Positions 18,256-27,600 of a DNA stretch of 64,000 nucleotides are shown here, in pieces (position 1 is the stretch's first letter; each line of letters begins with the position of its first letter). The notes under the pieces were generated by a model, which was not told the DNA's origin, searched no databases, and saw only the letters and a program-made list of their open reading frames with translations. Both the position numbers and the translations under genes were made by a program. This stretch comes from Photobacterium salinisoli. Its GTDB lineage: Bacteria; Pseudomonadota; Gammaproteobacteria; Enterobacterales; Vibrionaceae. The stretch spans positions 62,001-126,000 of the forward strand of contig NZ_QZMS01000011.1 of the NCBI RefSeq assembly GCF_003614885.1, read 5' to 3'.

Positions 18256-19149
18256 TTAGTGCCATGTTTTAGATTTTGAATTATAGAACCCAAAGTTTTC
18301 ATCAAACCGAGCCTCTACAAGGCATAGATTATGGTGCCCTTTGAACTTTGGATCGTTATTTATTTTTTTCATTACTTGATTAAGAGTAACGCCAGCCTTG
18401 AGGTAACTAGTAACATTGGAATATTTTTCAAGTTTGTTGTTTTTCTCTATAAAATTGAAATCGAATAAATCATGTAGTGAGTTCAACGCTTTCAGCCTAA
18501 GCCATACATATTCTTTTGTAGCATCATGAGTAAATCGGCACGACCACGAATAGATATTCTTCAATTCTGAAAATGAGCATGGAGTGTTAAGAAGATCACT
18601 ATGCGAAAGAAAGTTAAGTATTTTATTTACTGGAAACTCTCTCGTATTTTTAAATGTTTTCTTTTTTCCTCTCACTACCTTTGTAATATCACTATATTCA
18701 AAACCAAGCATGGACTTGAGCTTATTTTCTATAGCTAGCCTTAAAATGAAAGAGATTGAATAATAGTTAAATTCAACTTTATTCATCAATAGGTCAATAT
18801 CGTTATATTTATTTTTATATTGTTGAGAGCATGCTATGTGATAGAGAGCGTTACTAGTGATAACAGATTGGCCATAACTAGCGATAATTCTGCTATTGAT
18901 ATTGATTGATGCCTCTGTCAAAAATTGATGCACATCTGAAATAAACTGTTCTTTTAGCAGATCCAAGTCATCAAAACCTACATCGTTAATATTTGCACTT
19001 ATCAGCTTTTCACCCTGTTCTACTATAATTGGTAGGTTTTTTTCGGGGTATCGAGTCAATGTAGACAGTGTGGGAAACTTGCCATTATAAGGCTTATACA
19101 TTGGGTGCTTTTTAATCTCTATTAATAGATTTTCGAGATCTTCACTCAC
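18256..19149 (-). CDS. Cassette-borne AT-rich hypothetical protein
   Basis: Protein of 297 residues, noticeably more AT-rich than the chromosomal neighbours, rich in Lys and Asn. The middle part ISFILRLAIENKLKSMLGF and IYSWSCRFTHDATKEYVW (R-x2-H) recalls helical HEPN-like or abortive-infection proteins, but I cannot place it. GTG 19149 has GAGGAAG upstream. It is the rightmost cassette. Confidence 0.62.
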   Translation of the reverse strand: MSEDLENLLIEIKKHPMYKPYNGKFPTLSTLTRYPEKNLPIIVEQGEKLISANINDVGFDDLDLLKEQFISDVHQFLTEASININSRIIASYGQSVITSNALYHIACSQQYKNKYNDIDLLMNKVEFNYYSISFILRLAIENKLKSMLGFEYSDITKVVRGKKKTFKNTREFPVNKILNFLSHSDLLNTPCSFSELKNIYSWSCRFTHDATKEYVWLRLKALNSLHDLFDFNFIEKNNKLEKYSNVTSYLKAGVTLNQVMKKINNDPKFKGHHNLCLVEARFDENFGFYNSKSKTWH

Positions 19150-19582
19150 ACTCTACTTCCTCTAAATAATATAACATTTTATTCAACGACACCATGTCGT
19201 ATAACGCTGTCATAAAACTCTTTCAATTAGAAATCAATTAAGCGATTGATTATATTGAACTAAATGCACTCAACCAGATAAACCTATCATTAAGATACAC
19301 GACATCATCTCGTATATCTTACTCAATCATCTGATACTACCCAATTGATATTATTTACTTTTTTGTATTTCATGACTTACCGCAAAAATCAACGACATAT
19401 ACGCTTGTGAGAAAAGCGACATCGGTCACTTACCCAGTACGAAGAAGCCACAGAATTGCACTCGCTGCATGGATTCCTGCTTGCACAGGAATGTGCCAGA
19501 GACCATTGAATCACAATAAATTTAACCAGGTTTGACGTGCGCTTTAAAAGCAGAAATGAAAAGATCGAGGCTTGCATCTCCC
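19150..19582. other. Region between last cassette and the repeats
   Basis: No gene seen. A partial attC-like core TAACGCTGTC occurs at 19202-19211 without a matching right half, marking the likely edge of the array. The rest is AT-rich, unassigned sequence. Confidence 0.5.
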
Positions 19583-19828
19583 CCAGGGAAAAATTCAGGA
19601 CGAATTTTTAGGTTGTCGGAGCCGGGAGCGCCTACAACCGACCCGGACCACACCAAAGAACAAAAAGGCATTTCTGGGTACTCTTTTTGCCTCAAAAGAG
19701 TACCTGGCGCGCATCAAACAATGTCAAATGAGTCACAGAACCCAATGCGCGACAAACCTACCCAACAACAAGAATTGCACTTACTGTAAAGATCGACAAA
19801 GCAAACAGAAATTTGGTTCAGTACCAAC
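19583..19828 (+). repeat. Structured repeat, tandem copy 1
   Basis: A unit of about 246 bases. Hairpins AAAAATTC/GAATTTTT (19589-19596, 19602-19609) with loop AGGAC, and GGTACTCTTTT/AAAAGAGTACC (19677-19687, 19694-19704) with loop TGCCTC. It continues through GAGTCACAGAACCCAATGCG to the next copy. Confidence 0.9.
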
Positions 19829-20094
19829 CCAGGGAAAAATTCAGGACGAATTTTTAGGTTGTCGGAGCCGGGAGCGCCTACAACCGGCCCGGACCACACC
19901 AAAGAACATCAAGGCATTTCTGGGTACTCTTTTTGCCTCAAAAGAGTACCTGGCGCACATCAAACAATGTCAAATGAGTCACAGAACCCAATGCGCGACA
20001 AACCTACAAAGCCACAAGATTTGCACTTGCAGTAAAGGAATTGCACTTAATGTAAGGATCGACAAAGCAAACAGAAATTTGGGTCAGTACCAAC
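19829..20094 (+). repeat. Structured repeat, tandem copy 2
   Basis: Nearly identical to copy 1 over its first 180 bases, including both hairpins. It differs by a 20-base expansion in the tail, where ATTGCACTT is duplicated. Confidence 0.9.
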
Positions 20095-20275
20095 CCAGGG
20101 AAAAATTCAGGACGAATTTTTAGGTTGTCGGCGCCGGGAGCGCCTACAACCGACCCGGACCACACCAGAGAACAAAAAGGCATTTCTGGGTAATCTTTTT
20201 GCTGGAAAAGAGTACCTGGCGCGCTGAGTACACTGCGAAGGGATGCTTCAGACTCAAGCGCGACATACAAACGAA
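20095..20275 (+). repeat. Structured repeat, copy 3 (right border)
   Basis: The first 125 bases match copies 1 and 2. The second hairpin has one mismatch (GGTAATCTTTT with AAAAGAGTACC). The tail differs and ends GACTCAAGCGCGACATA, shared with the left-border copy at 9110-9305. Confidence 0.88.
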
Positions 20276-20297
20276 TTCAAACGTGCCAATGCACCAC

Positions 20298-20579
20298 TTA
20301 CGTGCGGTATAAAACCTTAATCACATGATACCCAAACTTGGTCTTCACCGGACCGATCGGCTCAAGCACTTTGCCGGTGAACACGGCTTTATCAAATGCT
20401 GGCACCATCATGCCTTTGCGAAATTCACCGAGATCGCCGCCGCGCTTGCCGGATGGACAAGTCGAGTATTTCTTTGCCAGCGTCTGGAACTTGGCGCCTT
20501 TCTTCAGTTGCTGCAAAATATCGTCAGCTTGTTCTTTGTGTTTTACCAGAATGTGCAATGCTGCTGCGGTAGAGGCCAT
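20298..20579 (-). CDS. ppiC: Peptidyl-prolyl cis-trans isomerase C (parvulin)
   Basis: Single parvulin domain of 93 residues without a signal peptide, so cytoplasmic: [40 protein letters not shown], and [17 protein letters not shown] at the end. Length and sequence match PpiC. It catalyses proline isomerisation during protein folding. ATG 20579 gives the family's usual MA(x)TAAALHILV start. Confidence 0.95.
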   Translation of the reverse strand: MASTAAALHILVKHKEQADDILQQLKKGAKFQTLAKKYSTCPSGKRGGDLGEFRKGMMVPAFDKAVFTGKVLEPIGPVKTKFGYHVIKVLYRT

Positions 20580-20685
20580 AATACCCGCCTTGTTTTGTCT
20601 GAATCTTGATGGGCGGCAAGTGTGTGACAAATCACATCATCTGGCAAGTTTTCGCTTTATGCCTGCGCGCTCAGCGCCACCACGA

Positions 20686-20922
20686 TTATGGCCAGAAAAC
20701 CAGATTCACCATTCTGAGGATGATCGCCAGAATGACAGCGGCAACCCCGGAACGGTAAAACTTGAATTCGACGGCTGTCATACTGACGCGCTTGTAGAAC
20801 ATCGTCATGACCCCACCCCAGTTACGGGTGCGGCGTCCGTATTGCACCATACTGGTCAAGATCAGGATCACGCCACTGAGCAGCAATAGCCATTCGGCCG
20901 ACTTTGATGCCATTTCCAACAT
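20686..20922 (-). CDS. Small two-helix membrane protein
   Basis: Protein of 78 residues with two hydrophobic segments (WLLLLSGVILILTSMVQYG and GVAAVILAIILRMVNLVFW) separated by a basic loop. Family unknown. GGAG at good spacing supports ATG 20922 rather than the longer frame. Confidence 0.65.
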   Translation of the reverse strand: MLEMASKSAEWLLLLSGVILILTSMVQYGRRTRNWGGVMTMFYKRVSMTAVEFKFYRSGVAAVILAIILRMVNLVFWP

Positions 20923-21110
20923 ACTGACTCCTTGAATAGCAGGGAAAGTCTCTTTTCTCATCACAGTGACGAAAACCCGGTACGCGAACAATTAGACTAA
21001 GGTTTGAATGCCTGATAAGCGGGAGCTGGATCACCGAATAACATGCACATAACCGTGCTTTGGTGTACACTCCTGCCCCCAATGTTTATTGCCAGTGATA
21101 TCGAGTGACC

Positions 21111-22757
21111 ATGGACTTACTAGAAGCCAGACTCAAAAAAATTGACCGTCGTAATTACCGCAGCTATTCCAGCCTGCGTGGTCAGTACAACTTTGTTGAT
21201 TACGATTTCTTTATCGATATCCCTCAGTCGGATCCGTTCGCACCCGCAACCCGTGTTCGCGCCCGGCGCCAGTGGTCACTCACGGATCTGGCCTGGCTGA
21301 AAGAGCAGTCGGCAGATTATCAGCGTGCGGCACGTGATTTTATCGCCCGTCAGTTTGCCGATCTGGCCAAAGAAGTGAATGAGATTCAGATCGACCGTCC
21401 GGGACAGGCGGTACTGGATCGCACTGCTGTCGTTTTCGATGACGATGCCATTGAACTGCGTTTCCGAGTTGATCTCCCTGCAGATGGCCGCACCATCATT
21501 GCCAGGAAAGCACTCAACCTGCTGACCTTTACGCTGCCGAAAATCATTCGTCGTGCAACGATTGCACGTGAACTGCCAATGGACGATCTGCGCCGCCATT
21601 GCGAAACGGTCGAAGATCAGGTTGCACTGCGCGCGCAACTCAAAGAGAAAAACCTGATTGCCTTCGTTGCCGATAACAGTGTGTTACCACGTCTTGCCGG
21701 TAACAGCGAGCAGCCAATGCCTGACGCCGTACCTTTTATCAGCCCGGAGAGTCTGGCGGTTACATTAAACGCACCTCACGCTGGTGAACTGCGCGGTATG
21801 GGTATCCCCGCCGGTATTACCATGATTGTGGGTGGTGGCTTTCACGGAAAATCCACCCTGCTGAATGCGGTCGAGAACGCCGTCTATGATCATATCCCCG
21901 GGGATGGCCGCGAATATGTGGTTGCCGATGAGACCGCCAGTAAAATTCGTGCCGAAGATGGCCGCTGTGTCCACAGTGTCGATTTGTCGCCCTACATCAA
22001 TAATCTGCCTATGGGTAAAGACACCACCTGCTTTAGCACGCAAAATGCCTCAGGTTCGACCTCGCAGGCTGCCTGGTTGCAAGAGTCGCTGGAGGCTGGT
22101 GCTCAAACGCTGTTGATTGATGAAGATACGTCCGCTTCGAACTTTATGATCCGTGACGAGCGCATGCAGGCGCTGATTGCGAAAGAAGATGAACCTATTA
22201 CGCCATTGGTCGATCGCATTGCTTTGCTGCGCAATCACCTGAATGTGTCTGTCATGCTGGTAATGGGCGGCTCAGGAGACTATCTGGATGTCGCCGATAC
22301 AGTGATCCAGATGCACAACTATGAAGCGGTTGATGTCACCGCGAAAGCGAAAATCATCGTGCAATCGCACCCGACACAGCGCCAGCCGGAAGGCAGCGAT
22401 ACCATTGAACAGCCGCGTGTTCGCCAGTTGAACCGCTCCGGTCTTCAGGCGCAGCTGGAAGAAGGCAAGTTCCGCATCCAGGTCAAAAACAAGCAGAGCC
22501 TGCGTTTTGGCCGTGAGTTTGTCGATCTGCAGGCCTTAGAACAAATTGCCGATGCCAGCCAGCTTCATACCATTGGCTGGTTGTGGTGCCTGCTGGCACA
22601 AATCAAAGGCTGGGAAAAACAGCCTGTGACTGCCTTCCACAAGATGCTGCAAGATGAGTGGTTCCGTAGCATGCCAAACTATGGGGATTTGGCCAAACCG
22701 CGCGTTGTCGATGTGATGGCCGTTTTGAACCGGATGCGCAAAGCCGAGTTCAGATAA
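21111..22757 (+). CDS. P-loop ATPase of the ABC class (COG3044, DUF2791-type)
   Basis: Cytoplasmic protein of 548 residues. The Walker A-like motif is TMIVGGGFHGKSTLLNAVE near residue 240, and LLIDEDTSASNFMIRDERM near 340 resembles Walker B. QNASGSTSQAAWLQESLEAG may correspond to an ABC signature. There are no membrane segments. The family is conserved but its biological role is not established. ATG 21111 is used; a GTG two codons upstream is equally possible. It ends at a shared bidirectional terminator. Confidence 0.88.
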   Translation: MDLLEARLKKIDRRNYRSYSSLRGQYNFVDYDFFIDIPQSDPFAPATRVRARRQWSLTDLAWLKEQSADYQRAARDFIARQFADLAKEVNEIQIDRPGQAVLDRTAVVFDDDAIELRFRVDLPADGRTIIARKALNLLTFTLPKIIRRATIARELPMDDLRRHCETVEDQVALRAQLKEKNLIAFVADNSVLPRLAGNSEQPMPDAVPFISPESLAVTLNAPHAGELRGMGIPAGITMIVGGGFHGKSTLLNAVENAVYDHIPGDGREYVVADETASKIRAEDGRCVHSVDLSPYINNLPMGKDTTCFSTQNASGSTSQAAWLQESLEAGAQTLLIDEDTSASNFMIRDERMQALIAKEDEPITPLVDRIALLRNHLNVSVMLVMGGSGDYLDVADTVIQMHNYEAVDVTAKAKIIVQSHPTQRQPEGSDTIEQPRVRQLNRSGLQAQLEEGKFRIQVKNKQSLRFGREFVDLQALEQIADASQLHTIGWLWCLLAQIKGWEKQPVTAFHKMLQDEWFRSMPNYGDLAKPRVVDVMAVLNRMRKAEFR

Positions 22758-22776
22758 CCGACCTGACAAAACAACA

Positions 22777-22806
22777 AAAGGGCATACTCTGGTATGCCCT
22801 TTTTAC
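22777..22806. terminator. Bidirectional terminator
   Basis: AAAAGGGCATAC pairs with GTATGCCCTTTT across a 4-base loop, placed between the convergent ATPase and gabT genes. Confidence 0.92.
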
Positions 22807-22830
22807 TATCCAATAAGCAGTGATGCGAAT

Positions 22831-24102
22831 TTACACTAATGCCGCCAGTGCTTTTTTCACTTTCTCAATGCCTTCGGCAAGGATCTCGTCTTCAATCGTC
22901 AGAGCCGGCAGGAAGCGGATCACGTTTCCTTTCACACCACAAGACAGCAGAATGACACCTTCTTCCCGTGCCTGAGCCACCAGGGATTTAGTCAGATCAG
23001 CCATTGGGGCACCGGATTGAGGATCCACAAACTCGACGGCAATCATCGCGCCCAGATTACGTACCTCGCCAATCACAGGAAAATCAGACTGCAGCGAACG
23101 GAAATGACTGGTCATGACTTCGCCGATTTTCAGCGCTTTCTCGCACAGCTGCTCTTCATCAATGATCTTCAGAACTTCCAGACCTGCTGCGCATCCCAGT
23201 GGTGAACCGGCATAGGTGCCGCCCAGGCCACCAGGGCCAGCGGCGTCCATGATATCGGCTTTACCTACCAGCGCGGAGATTGGGAAGCCACCGGCAATGC
23301 CTTTTGCCATGGTCATCATATCCGGTTCAATTCCCAGATATTCAGTGGCAAACATTTTACCGGTACGGGCAAAGCCGGTTTGAATTTCATCAGCAATCAG
23401 CAAAATACCGTGTTTGTCACACAACTCACGCAGCGCCTGAGCAAACGCCGGCGGCGCCTGATAAAAGCCACCTTCGCCCTGAACTGGCTCAAAAATAATG
23501 GCAGCCACACGCGATGGTTCGATATCACAGGCGAACAGATCGTCAATCGCCTGCAGGCTGTCTTCAATACTGATGCCGTGGAACGCATTCGGATAAGGGG
23601 CGTGATAGATCTCGCCAGGGAATGGCCCAAAGCCTGCTTTATATGGCGCCACTTTGCCGGTCAGGCCCATGGTCATATTGGTACGACCGTGGAAACCGCC
23701 TTTAAATGCAATCACACCACTGCGTTTGGTGTGCGCACGGGCTACTTTAATTGCGTTTTCAACGGCTTCTGCACCAGTGGTCAGAAAAACGGCTTTCTTG
23801 GCCGACTTGCCAGGGGCGCGGGCTGTCAGTTGTTCCGCCAGTTCCACGAAGGACGTGTACGGGGTCACCATGGCACAGGTATGGGAAAAGTTATCCAGTT
23901 GCGCTTTAACTGCTTCGACAATACGCGGGTGCGAATGGCCAGTGTTATTGACGGCGATACCTGAGCCAAAATCAATATAACGATTACCTTCGATATCCCA
24001 GATTTCAGCATTCTTTGCAGTCTGAACGTACAACGGGTTCAGATTACCCATTCCCTGTGCGATCACTTGTTGCTTTCGTGCTTGCCATGCTTGATTGCTC
24101 AT
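22831..24102 (-). CDS. gabT: 4-aminobutyrate aminotransferase (GabT/PuuE)
   Basis: PLP enzyme of 423 residues converting GABA and 2-oxoglutarate to succinate semialdehyde and glutamate. GAEAVENAIKVARAHTKRSG, ILLIADEIQTGFARTGKMF and the PLP lysine in MTMAKGIAGGFPISALVG are diagnostic of class III aminotransferases of this subgroup. It is the last gene of the leftward agu-puu-gab cluster, 12 bases after gabD, so it serves the GABA end of polyamine breakdown. PuuE and GabT cannot be told apart by sequence alone. Confidence 0.92.
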   Translation of the reverse strand: MSNQAWQARKQQVIAQGMGNLNPLYVQTAKNAEIWDIEGNRYIDFGSGIAVNNTGHSHPRIVEAVKAQLDNFSHTCAMVTPYTSFVELAEQLTARAPGKSAKKAVFLTTGAEAVENAIKVARAHTKRSGVIAFKGGFHGRTNMTMGLTGKVAPYKAGFGPFPGEIYHAPYPNAFHGISIEDSLQAIDDLFACDIEPSRVAAIIFEPVQGEGGFYQAPPAFAQALRELCDKHGILLIADEIQTGFARTGKMFATEYLGIEPDMMTMAKGIAGGFPISALVGKADIMDAAGPGGLGGTYAGSPLGCAAGLEVLKIIDEEQLCEKALKIGEVMTSHFRSLQSDFPVIGEVRNLGAMIAVEFVDPQSGAPMADLTKSLVAQAREEGVILLSCGVKGNVIRFLPALTIEDEILAEGIEKVKKALAALV

Positions 24103-24114
24103 AACTTCCCTTCC

Positions 24115-25548
24115 TTATGCTTGAATGCCGCCAAAACAGAGGTATTTAATGTCCATGTATTCATCGATGCCTTGCTTGGCACCTTCACGCCCGATACCGG
24201 ATTGTTTCACCCCGCCAAACGGGGCAACTTCGGTTGAAATCATGCCTTCGTTGATCCCCACCATGCCGTATTCCAGTGCTTCTGCCACTTTCCAGATCCG
24301 GTTGATGTTCTGGCTGTAGAAGTAAGAAGCGAGGCCATAAATGGTGTCGTTTGCCATGTCGATCAGCTCATCATCAGTGCTGAAACGGATAACCGGCGCG
24401 ATCGGACCAAAAATTTCTTCCTGCACGATATCCATGTCATGCGTGACATTTGCCAGAATCGTCGGCTGCACAAACAAACCGTCCAGTTGCTGTCCGCCAG
24501 TCACCAGTGTTGCTCCCTGGGCGATGGTGTGATCGGTCAGGTGCATGATCTTCTCTTTGGCCGACACGTCAATCACAGGGCCGATCGTCACGCCTCCATC
24601 AAGACCGTTGCCCACTTTGAGCTTTTCAACCTCGGCTTTGAATCTGGCCACGAATGCATCGTAAACCCCGTTCTGGACGTAGAAGCGGTTAGCACACACG
24701 CAGGTTTGGCCGGCGTTACGGAATTTAGAAGCCACCGCACCTTTAACAGCCAGATCGATATCGGCATCGTCAAACACGATGAATGGCGCATTACCGCCCA
24801 ACTCCATCGACGTGCGCTTAATGCTGTCGGCACATTGCGCCATCAGCAAGCGACCGACACCGGTCGAACCGGTAAAAGACAATTTGCGGATAAGCGGGCT
24901 ACCGGTGAATACCTTGCCTACCATGCTGGATGACGCATTCACCACCAGTTGAAGCGCGTCGCGCGGTATACCGGCCTGATAACCTAATTCAGCCACCGCA
25001 TAAGCAGACAATGGCGTCTGATTGGCAGGTTTACAGATAAAGGTACAACCTGCCGCCAGAGCGGGTGCCGCTTTACGGGTGATCATCGCAATCGGGAAAT
25101 TCCAGGGGGTGATGGCACAGGCCACACCGATGGGCTGCTTGATCGTGACGATACGTTTATCCGTAGTCGGTCCAGGAATGGAATCACCATAAGTGCGTTT
25201 GGCTTCTTCCGAAAACCACTCAATAAAACTGGCACCATAGGCCACTTCGCCTTTGGCTTCCGCCAGCGGCTTGCCTTGTTCCAGGGTCATCAGACGGCCC
25301 AGATCGTCCTGGTTTTGCATAATCAGATCAAACCAGCGACGTAGAATAACAGCACGCTCTTTAGCGCTGGTTTTCGCCCAGGTCTTTTGCGCGGTATTCG
25401 CGCGTTCAATCGCAGAGTTAATTTCCGCTTCATTCTGAGTCGGAATATGACAAAGCACTTCACCATCAGCCGGATTGGTCACAGCCAGTGAGGTGTCGGA
25501 TGGCTCGCATACAAAGGCGAGCAGAGTACGGTTCTTAATTTGCTGCAT
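24115..25548 (-). CDS. gabD: Succinate-semialdehyde dehydrogenase
   Basis: NAD(P)-dependent aldehyde dehydrogenase of 477 residues, taking succinate semialdehyde to succinate. Visible motifs are AITPWNFPIAMITRKAAPAL, the catalytic Glu in SMELGGNAPFIVFDDAD and the catalytic Cys in FRNAGQTCVCANRFYV; the C-terminus EYMDIKYLC fits GabD. ATG 25548 is chosen because AAGG lies upstream and the longer frame runs into aguA. It lies between aguA and gabT. Confidence 0.93.
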   Translation of the reverse strand: MQQIKNRTLLAFVCEPSDTSLAVTNPADGEVLCHIPTQNEAEINSAIERANTAQKTWAKTSAKERAVILRRWFDLIMQNQDDLGRLMTLEQGKPLAEAKGEVAYGASFIEWFSEEAKRTYGDSIPGPTTDKRIVTIKQPIGVACAITPWNFPIAMITRKAAPALAAGCTFICKPANQTPLSAYAVAELGYQAGIPRDALQLVVNASSSMVGKVFTGSPLIRKLSFTGSTGVGRLLMAQCADSIKRTSMELGGNAPFIVFDDADIDLAVKGAVASKFRNAGQTCVCANRFYVQNGVYDAFVARFKAEVEKLKVGNGLDGGVTIGPVIDVSAKEKIMHLTDHTIAQGATLVTGGQQLDGLFVQPTILANVTHDMDIVQEEIFGPIAPVIRFSTDDELIDMANDTIYGLASYFYSQNINRIWKVAEALEYGMVGINEGMISTEVAPFGGVKQSGIGREGAKQGIDEYMDIKYLCFGGIQA

Positions 25549-25576
25549 AATAAAACCTTTTGATTTGACCAGGCCT

Positions 25577-26680
25577 TCAGCCCTGTTTACTGGCAAGTGC
25601 GTCAGGGATCTGCTGAGTAATACAGTGGATATTGCCGCCACCAAGCAGCACTTCCCGGGTCGGAATGCCGATAATCTGATAATCCGGTAATGCCGCTTGC
25701 AGAATATCTCTAGCTTGCTGATCACAAGCTGAGTCCAGCAAGGGCAAAAACACGTTTTTGTTACACATCAGGAAGTTGGCGTATGAGCCGCCTAAGCGTT
25801 CACCGGCTTCACGTTTCATTCCACCCGATGGCTCAATGCCCGCCGCTTCCTCTTGTGTTAAATATAGCGGACCCGGAATCGGCAACTTGTGTACCTTGAT
25901 ATGCCGTCCTTTCGCATCGGTACTGCTCTCCAGTACATCAAGCGCCCGGCGTGAAATCGCATACTGAGGATCCTCAGGATCGTCGCACCAGCTCAATACC
26001 ACTTCGCCCGGCGCGATCACGTGCAGCAGATTATCGACATGGCCATTAGTCTCGTCGTTAAACAAGCCATCCGGCAGCCAGATCACCTTGTTGATTGACA
26101 GATAATCGGCCAGAAACGCTTCGATCTCTGTTTTGCTGAGATGCGGATTGCGTCCGGCAGACAGCAGACATTCTTCCGTCGTATACAGGGTGCCTTCGCC
26201 GTCTGTGTGAATGGCGCCCCCTTCCAGAACGAAAGGTGCGCGATAGTAATCCAACCCTAAGTGATCGCAGATAGTTGCAGCCACCTGATCGTCGTCATTC
26301 CAGGGGGCATAAAGGCCATCGACTTCTCCACCCCATGCATTGAACTGCCAGCTGATGCCACGACGATCACCGTGATCGTTCACCACAATCGTCGGGCCTA
26401 TGTCTCTCATCCACGCATCATTCAATGGCATTTCAACGATCTCAATCCCTTCAGGTAGCATGAGTGCTGCCGTCAGATATTGATCGGGGCTGACTGCCAC
26501 ACAGACCTTGGTATGTTGGCTGATGGCCATCGCGACCTGAGTAAAAGCGTGCTGCGCTGGCTTCGCAGTCTCACGCCAATTATCAGGCCGCTCCGGCCAT
26601 GCCAGCCAAACCTGTTCCTGCGGCGCAAACTCCGCAGGGAAATAATAGCCGTGCTCTGAAGGGGTGCCCTGTCGTTCCAT
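25577..26680 (-). CDS. aguA: Agmatine deiminase
   Basis: Enzyme of 367 residues hydrolysing agmatine to N-carbamoylputrescine and ammonia. LPLNDAWMRDIGP-like sequence (MPLNDAWMRDIGPTIVVN), NAWGGEVDGLYAPW, LEGGAIHTDGEGTLYTTEEC and the catalytic cysteine in LLGGGNIHCITQQIP match the guanidino-modifying family. Adjacent aguB performs the next step. Confidence 0.96.
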   Translation of the reverse strand: MERQGTPSEHGYYFPAEFAPQEQVWLAWPERPDNWRETAKPAQHAFTQVAMAISQHTKVCVAVSPDQYLTAALMLPEGIEIVEMPLNDAWMRDIGPTIVVNDHGDRRGISWQFNAWGGEVDGLYAPWNDDDQVAATICDHLGLDYYRAPFVLEGGAIHTDGEGTLYTTEECLLSAGRNPHLSKTEIEAFLADYLSINKVIWLPDGLFNDETNGHVDNLLHVIAPGEVVLSWCDDPEDPQYAISRRALDVLESSTDAKGRHIKVHKLPIPGPLYLTQEEAAGIEPSGGMKREAGERLGGSYANFLMCNKNVFLPLLDSACDQQARDILQAALPDYQIIGIPTREVLLGGGNIHCITQQIPDALASKQG

Positions 26681-26708
26681 GGCAGTCTTCCTTTCCTTAA
26701 TCCGTGTT

Positions 26709-27578
26709 TTACTTGCCCGTCAGGGAGTTAATGCGTGTGTACAAATCAGGACGTCGGTCACGGAACAGACCCCAGCTGTATCGGGCTTTGGCTGTCGCTT
26801 CCAGATCAATCGTGGCATAGATGATGGTTTCTTCATCACGGCCCGCTTCGGCCAGTTTCTTGCCGGTATGATCGGTAATAAATGACGACCCATAAAAGGT
26901 GGTTTCAATGCCATCGTCGGTTTCTACACCAGTGCGGTTAGCAGCAATCACTGGCACCAGGTTAGCAGCAGAGTGTCCCTGCATGGTTCGCTGCCAGTGA
27001 TCACGTGAGTCCAGCGTCGGATCCTGAGGCTCAGAGCCGATGGCCGTCGGATAGAAAATCGCTTCCGCACCCGCCAAAGCCAGGCAGCGTGCCAGTTCAG
27101 GGAACCACTGATCCCAGCAGATCCCTACGCCAAACTTGCCGAACTGGGTTTCCCAGACTTTGAATCCGGTATCGCCGGGGCTGAAATAGAATTTCTCGCT
27201 GTAACCCGGACCATCAGGAATATGTGATTTGCGGTAATTGTCCATCACAGTGCCGTCAGCATCGATCATCACCAGAGAGTTAAAAAAGCTGTTACCTGAA
27301 CGCTCAAAGTAACTCACCGGAATCACGACATTGAATTCACGTGCCAGCTGGCTCATATGAGCAATTAACGGGCTGTTATCGGTTTCTTCTGCCAGATCAA
27401 AATACTTGGCAACCTGCTCTTTGCAGAAATAAGGAGCAGCAAAGAGTTCTTGCAGCACCACAACATTCGCGCCATTGTCAGCGGCTTCTTTCACCGCCTG
27501 GCTGATCTTTTTCAGGTTATTATCGATATCCCACGACATCGAAAGCTGCACTGAAGCAAAAGTCACTGTCTTTGACAT
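26709..27578 (-). CDS. aguB: N-carbamoylputrescine amidase
   Basis: Nitrilase-superfamily amidase of 289 residues producing putrescine, CO2 and ammonia. The Glu-Lys-Cys triad is seen in VVLQELFAAPYF, DNYRKSHIPDGPGY and GVGICWDQWFPELAR. ATG 27578 has GGAAGAG upstream; the open frame extends further into puuB sequence. It lies between puuB and aguA. Confidence 0.96.
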   Translation of the reverse strand: MSKTVTFASVQLSMSWDIDNNLKKISQAVKEAADNGANVVVLQELFAAPYFCKEQVAKYFDLAEETDNSPLIAHMSQLAREFNVVIPVSYFERSGNSFFNSLVMIDADGTVMDNYRKSHIPDGPGYSEKFYFSPGDTGFKVWETQFGKFGVGICWDQWFPELARCLALAGAEAIFYPTAIGSEPQDPTLDSRDHWQRTMQGHSAANLVPVIAANRTGVETDDGIETTFYGSSFITDHTGKKLAEAGRDEETIIYATIDLEATAKARYSWGLFRDRRPDLYTRINSLTGK

Positions 27579-27600
27579 TGTTCTCTTCCTTTTCCGATCC

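Noticed and set aside
19532-20123. Open frames reading QGKIQDEFLGCRSRERLQP in the repeats
   Set aside because: They follow the tandem repeat in several frames and vary in length with copy number. Stem conservation fits a structured repeat better than coding.
19583-20275. CRISPR array
   Set aside because: Units are about 250 bases and near-identical across most of their length, without short repeats and unique spacers, and no cas genes are present.
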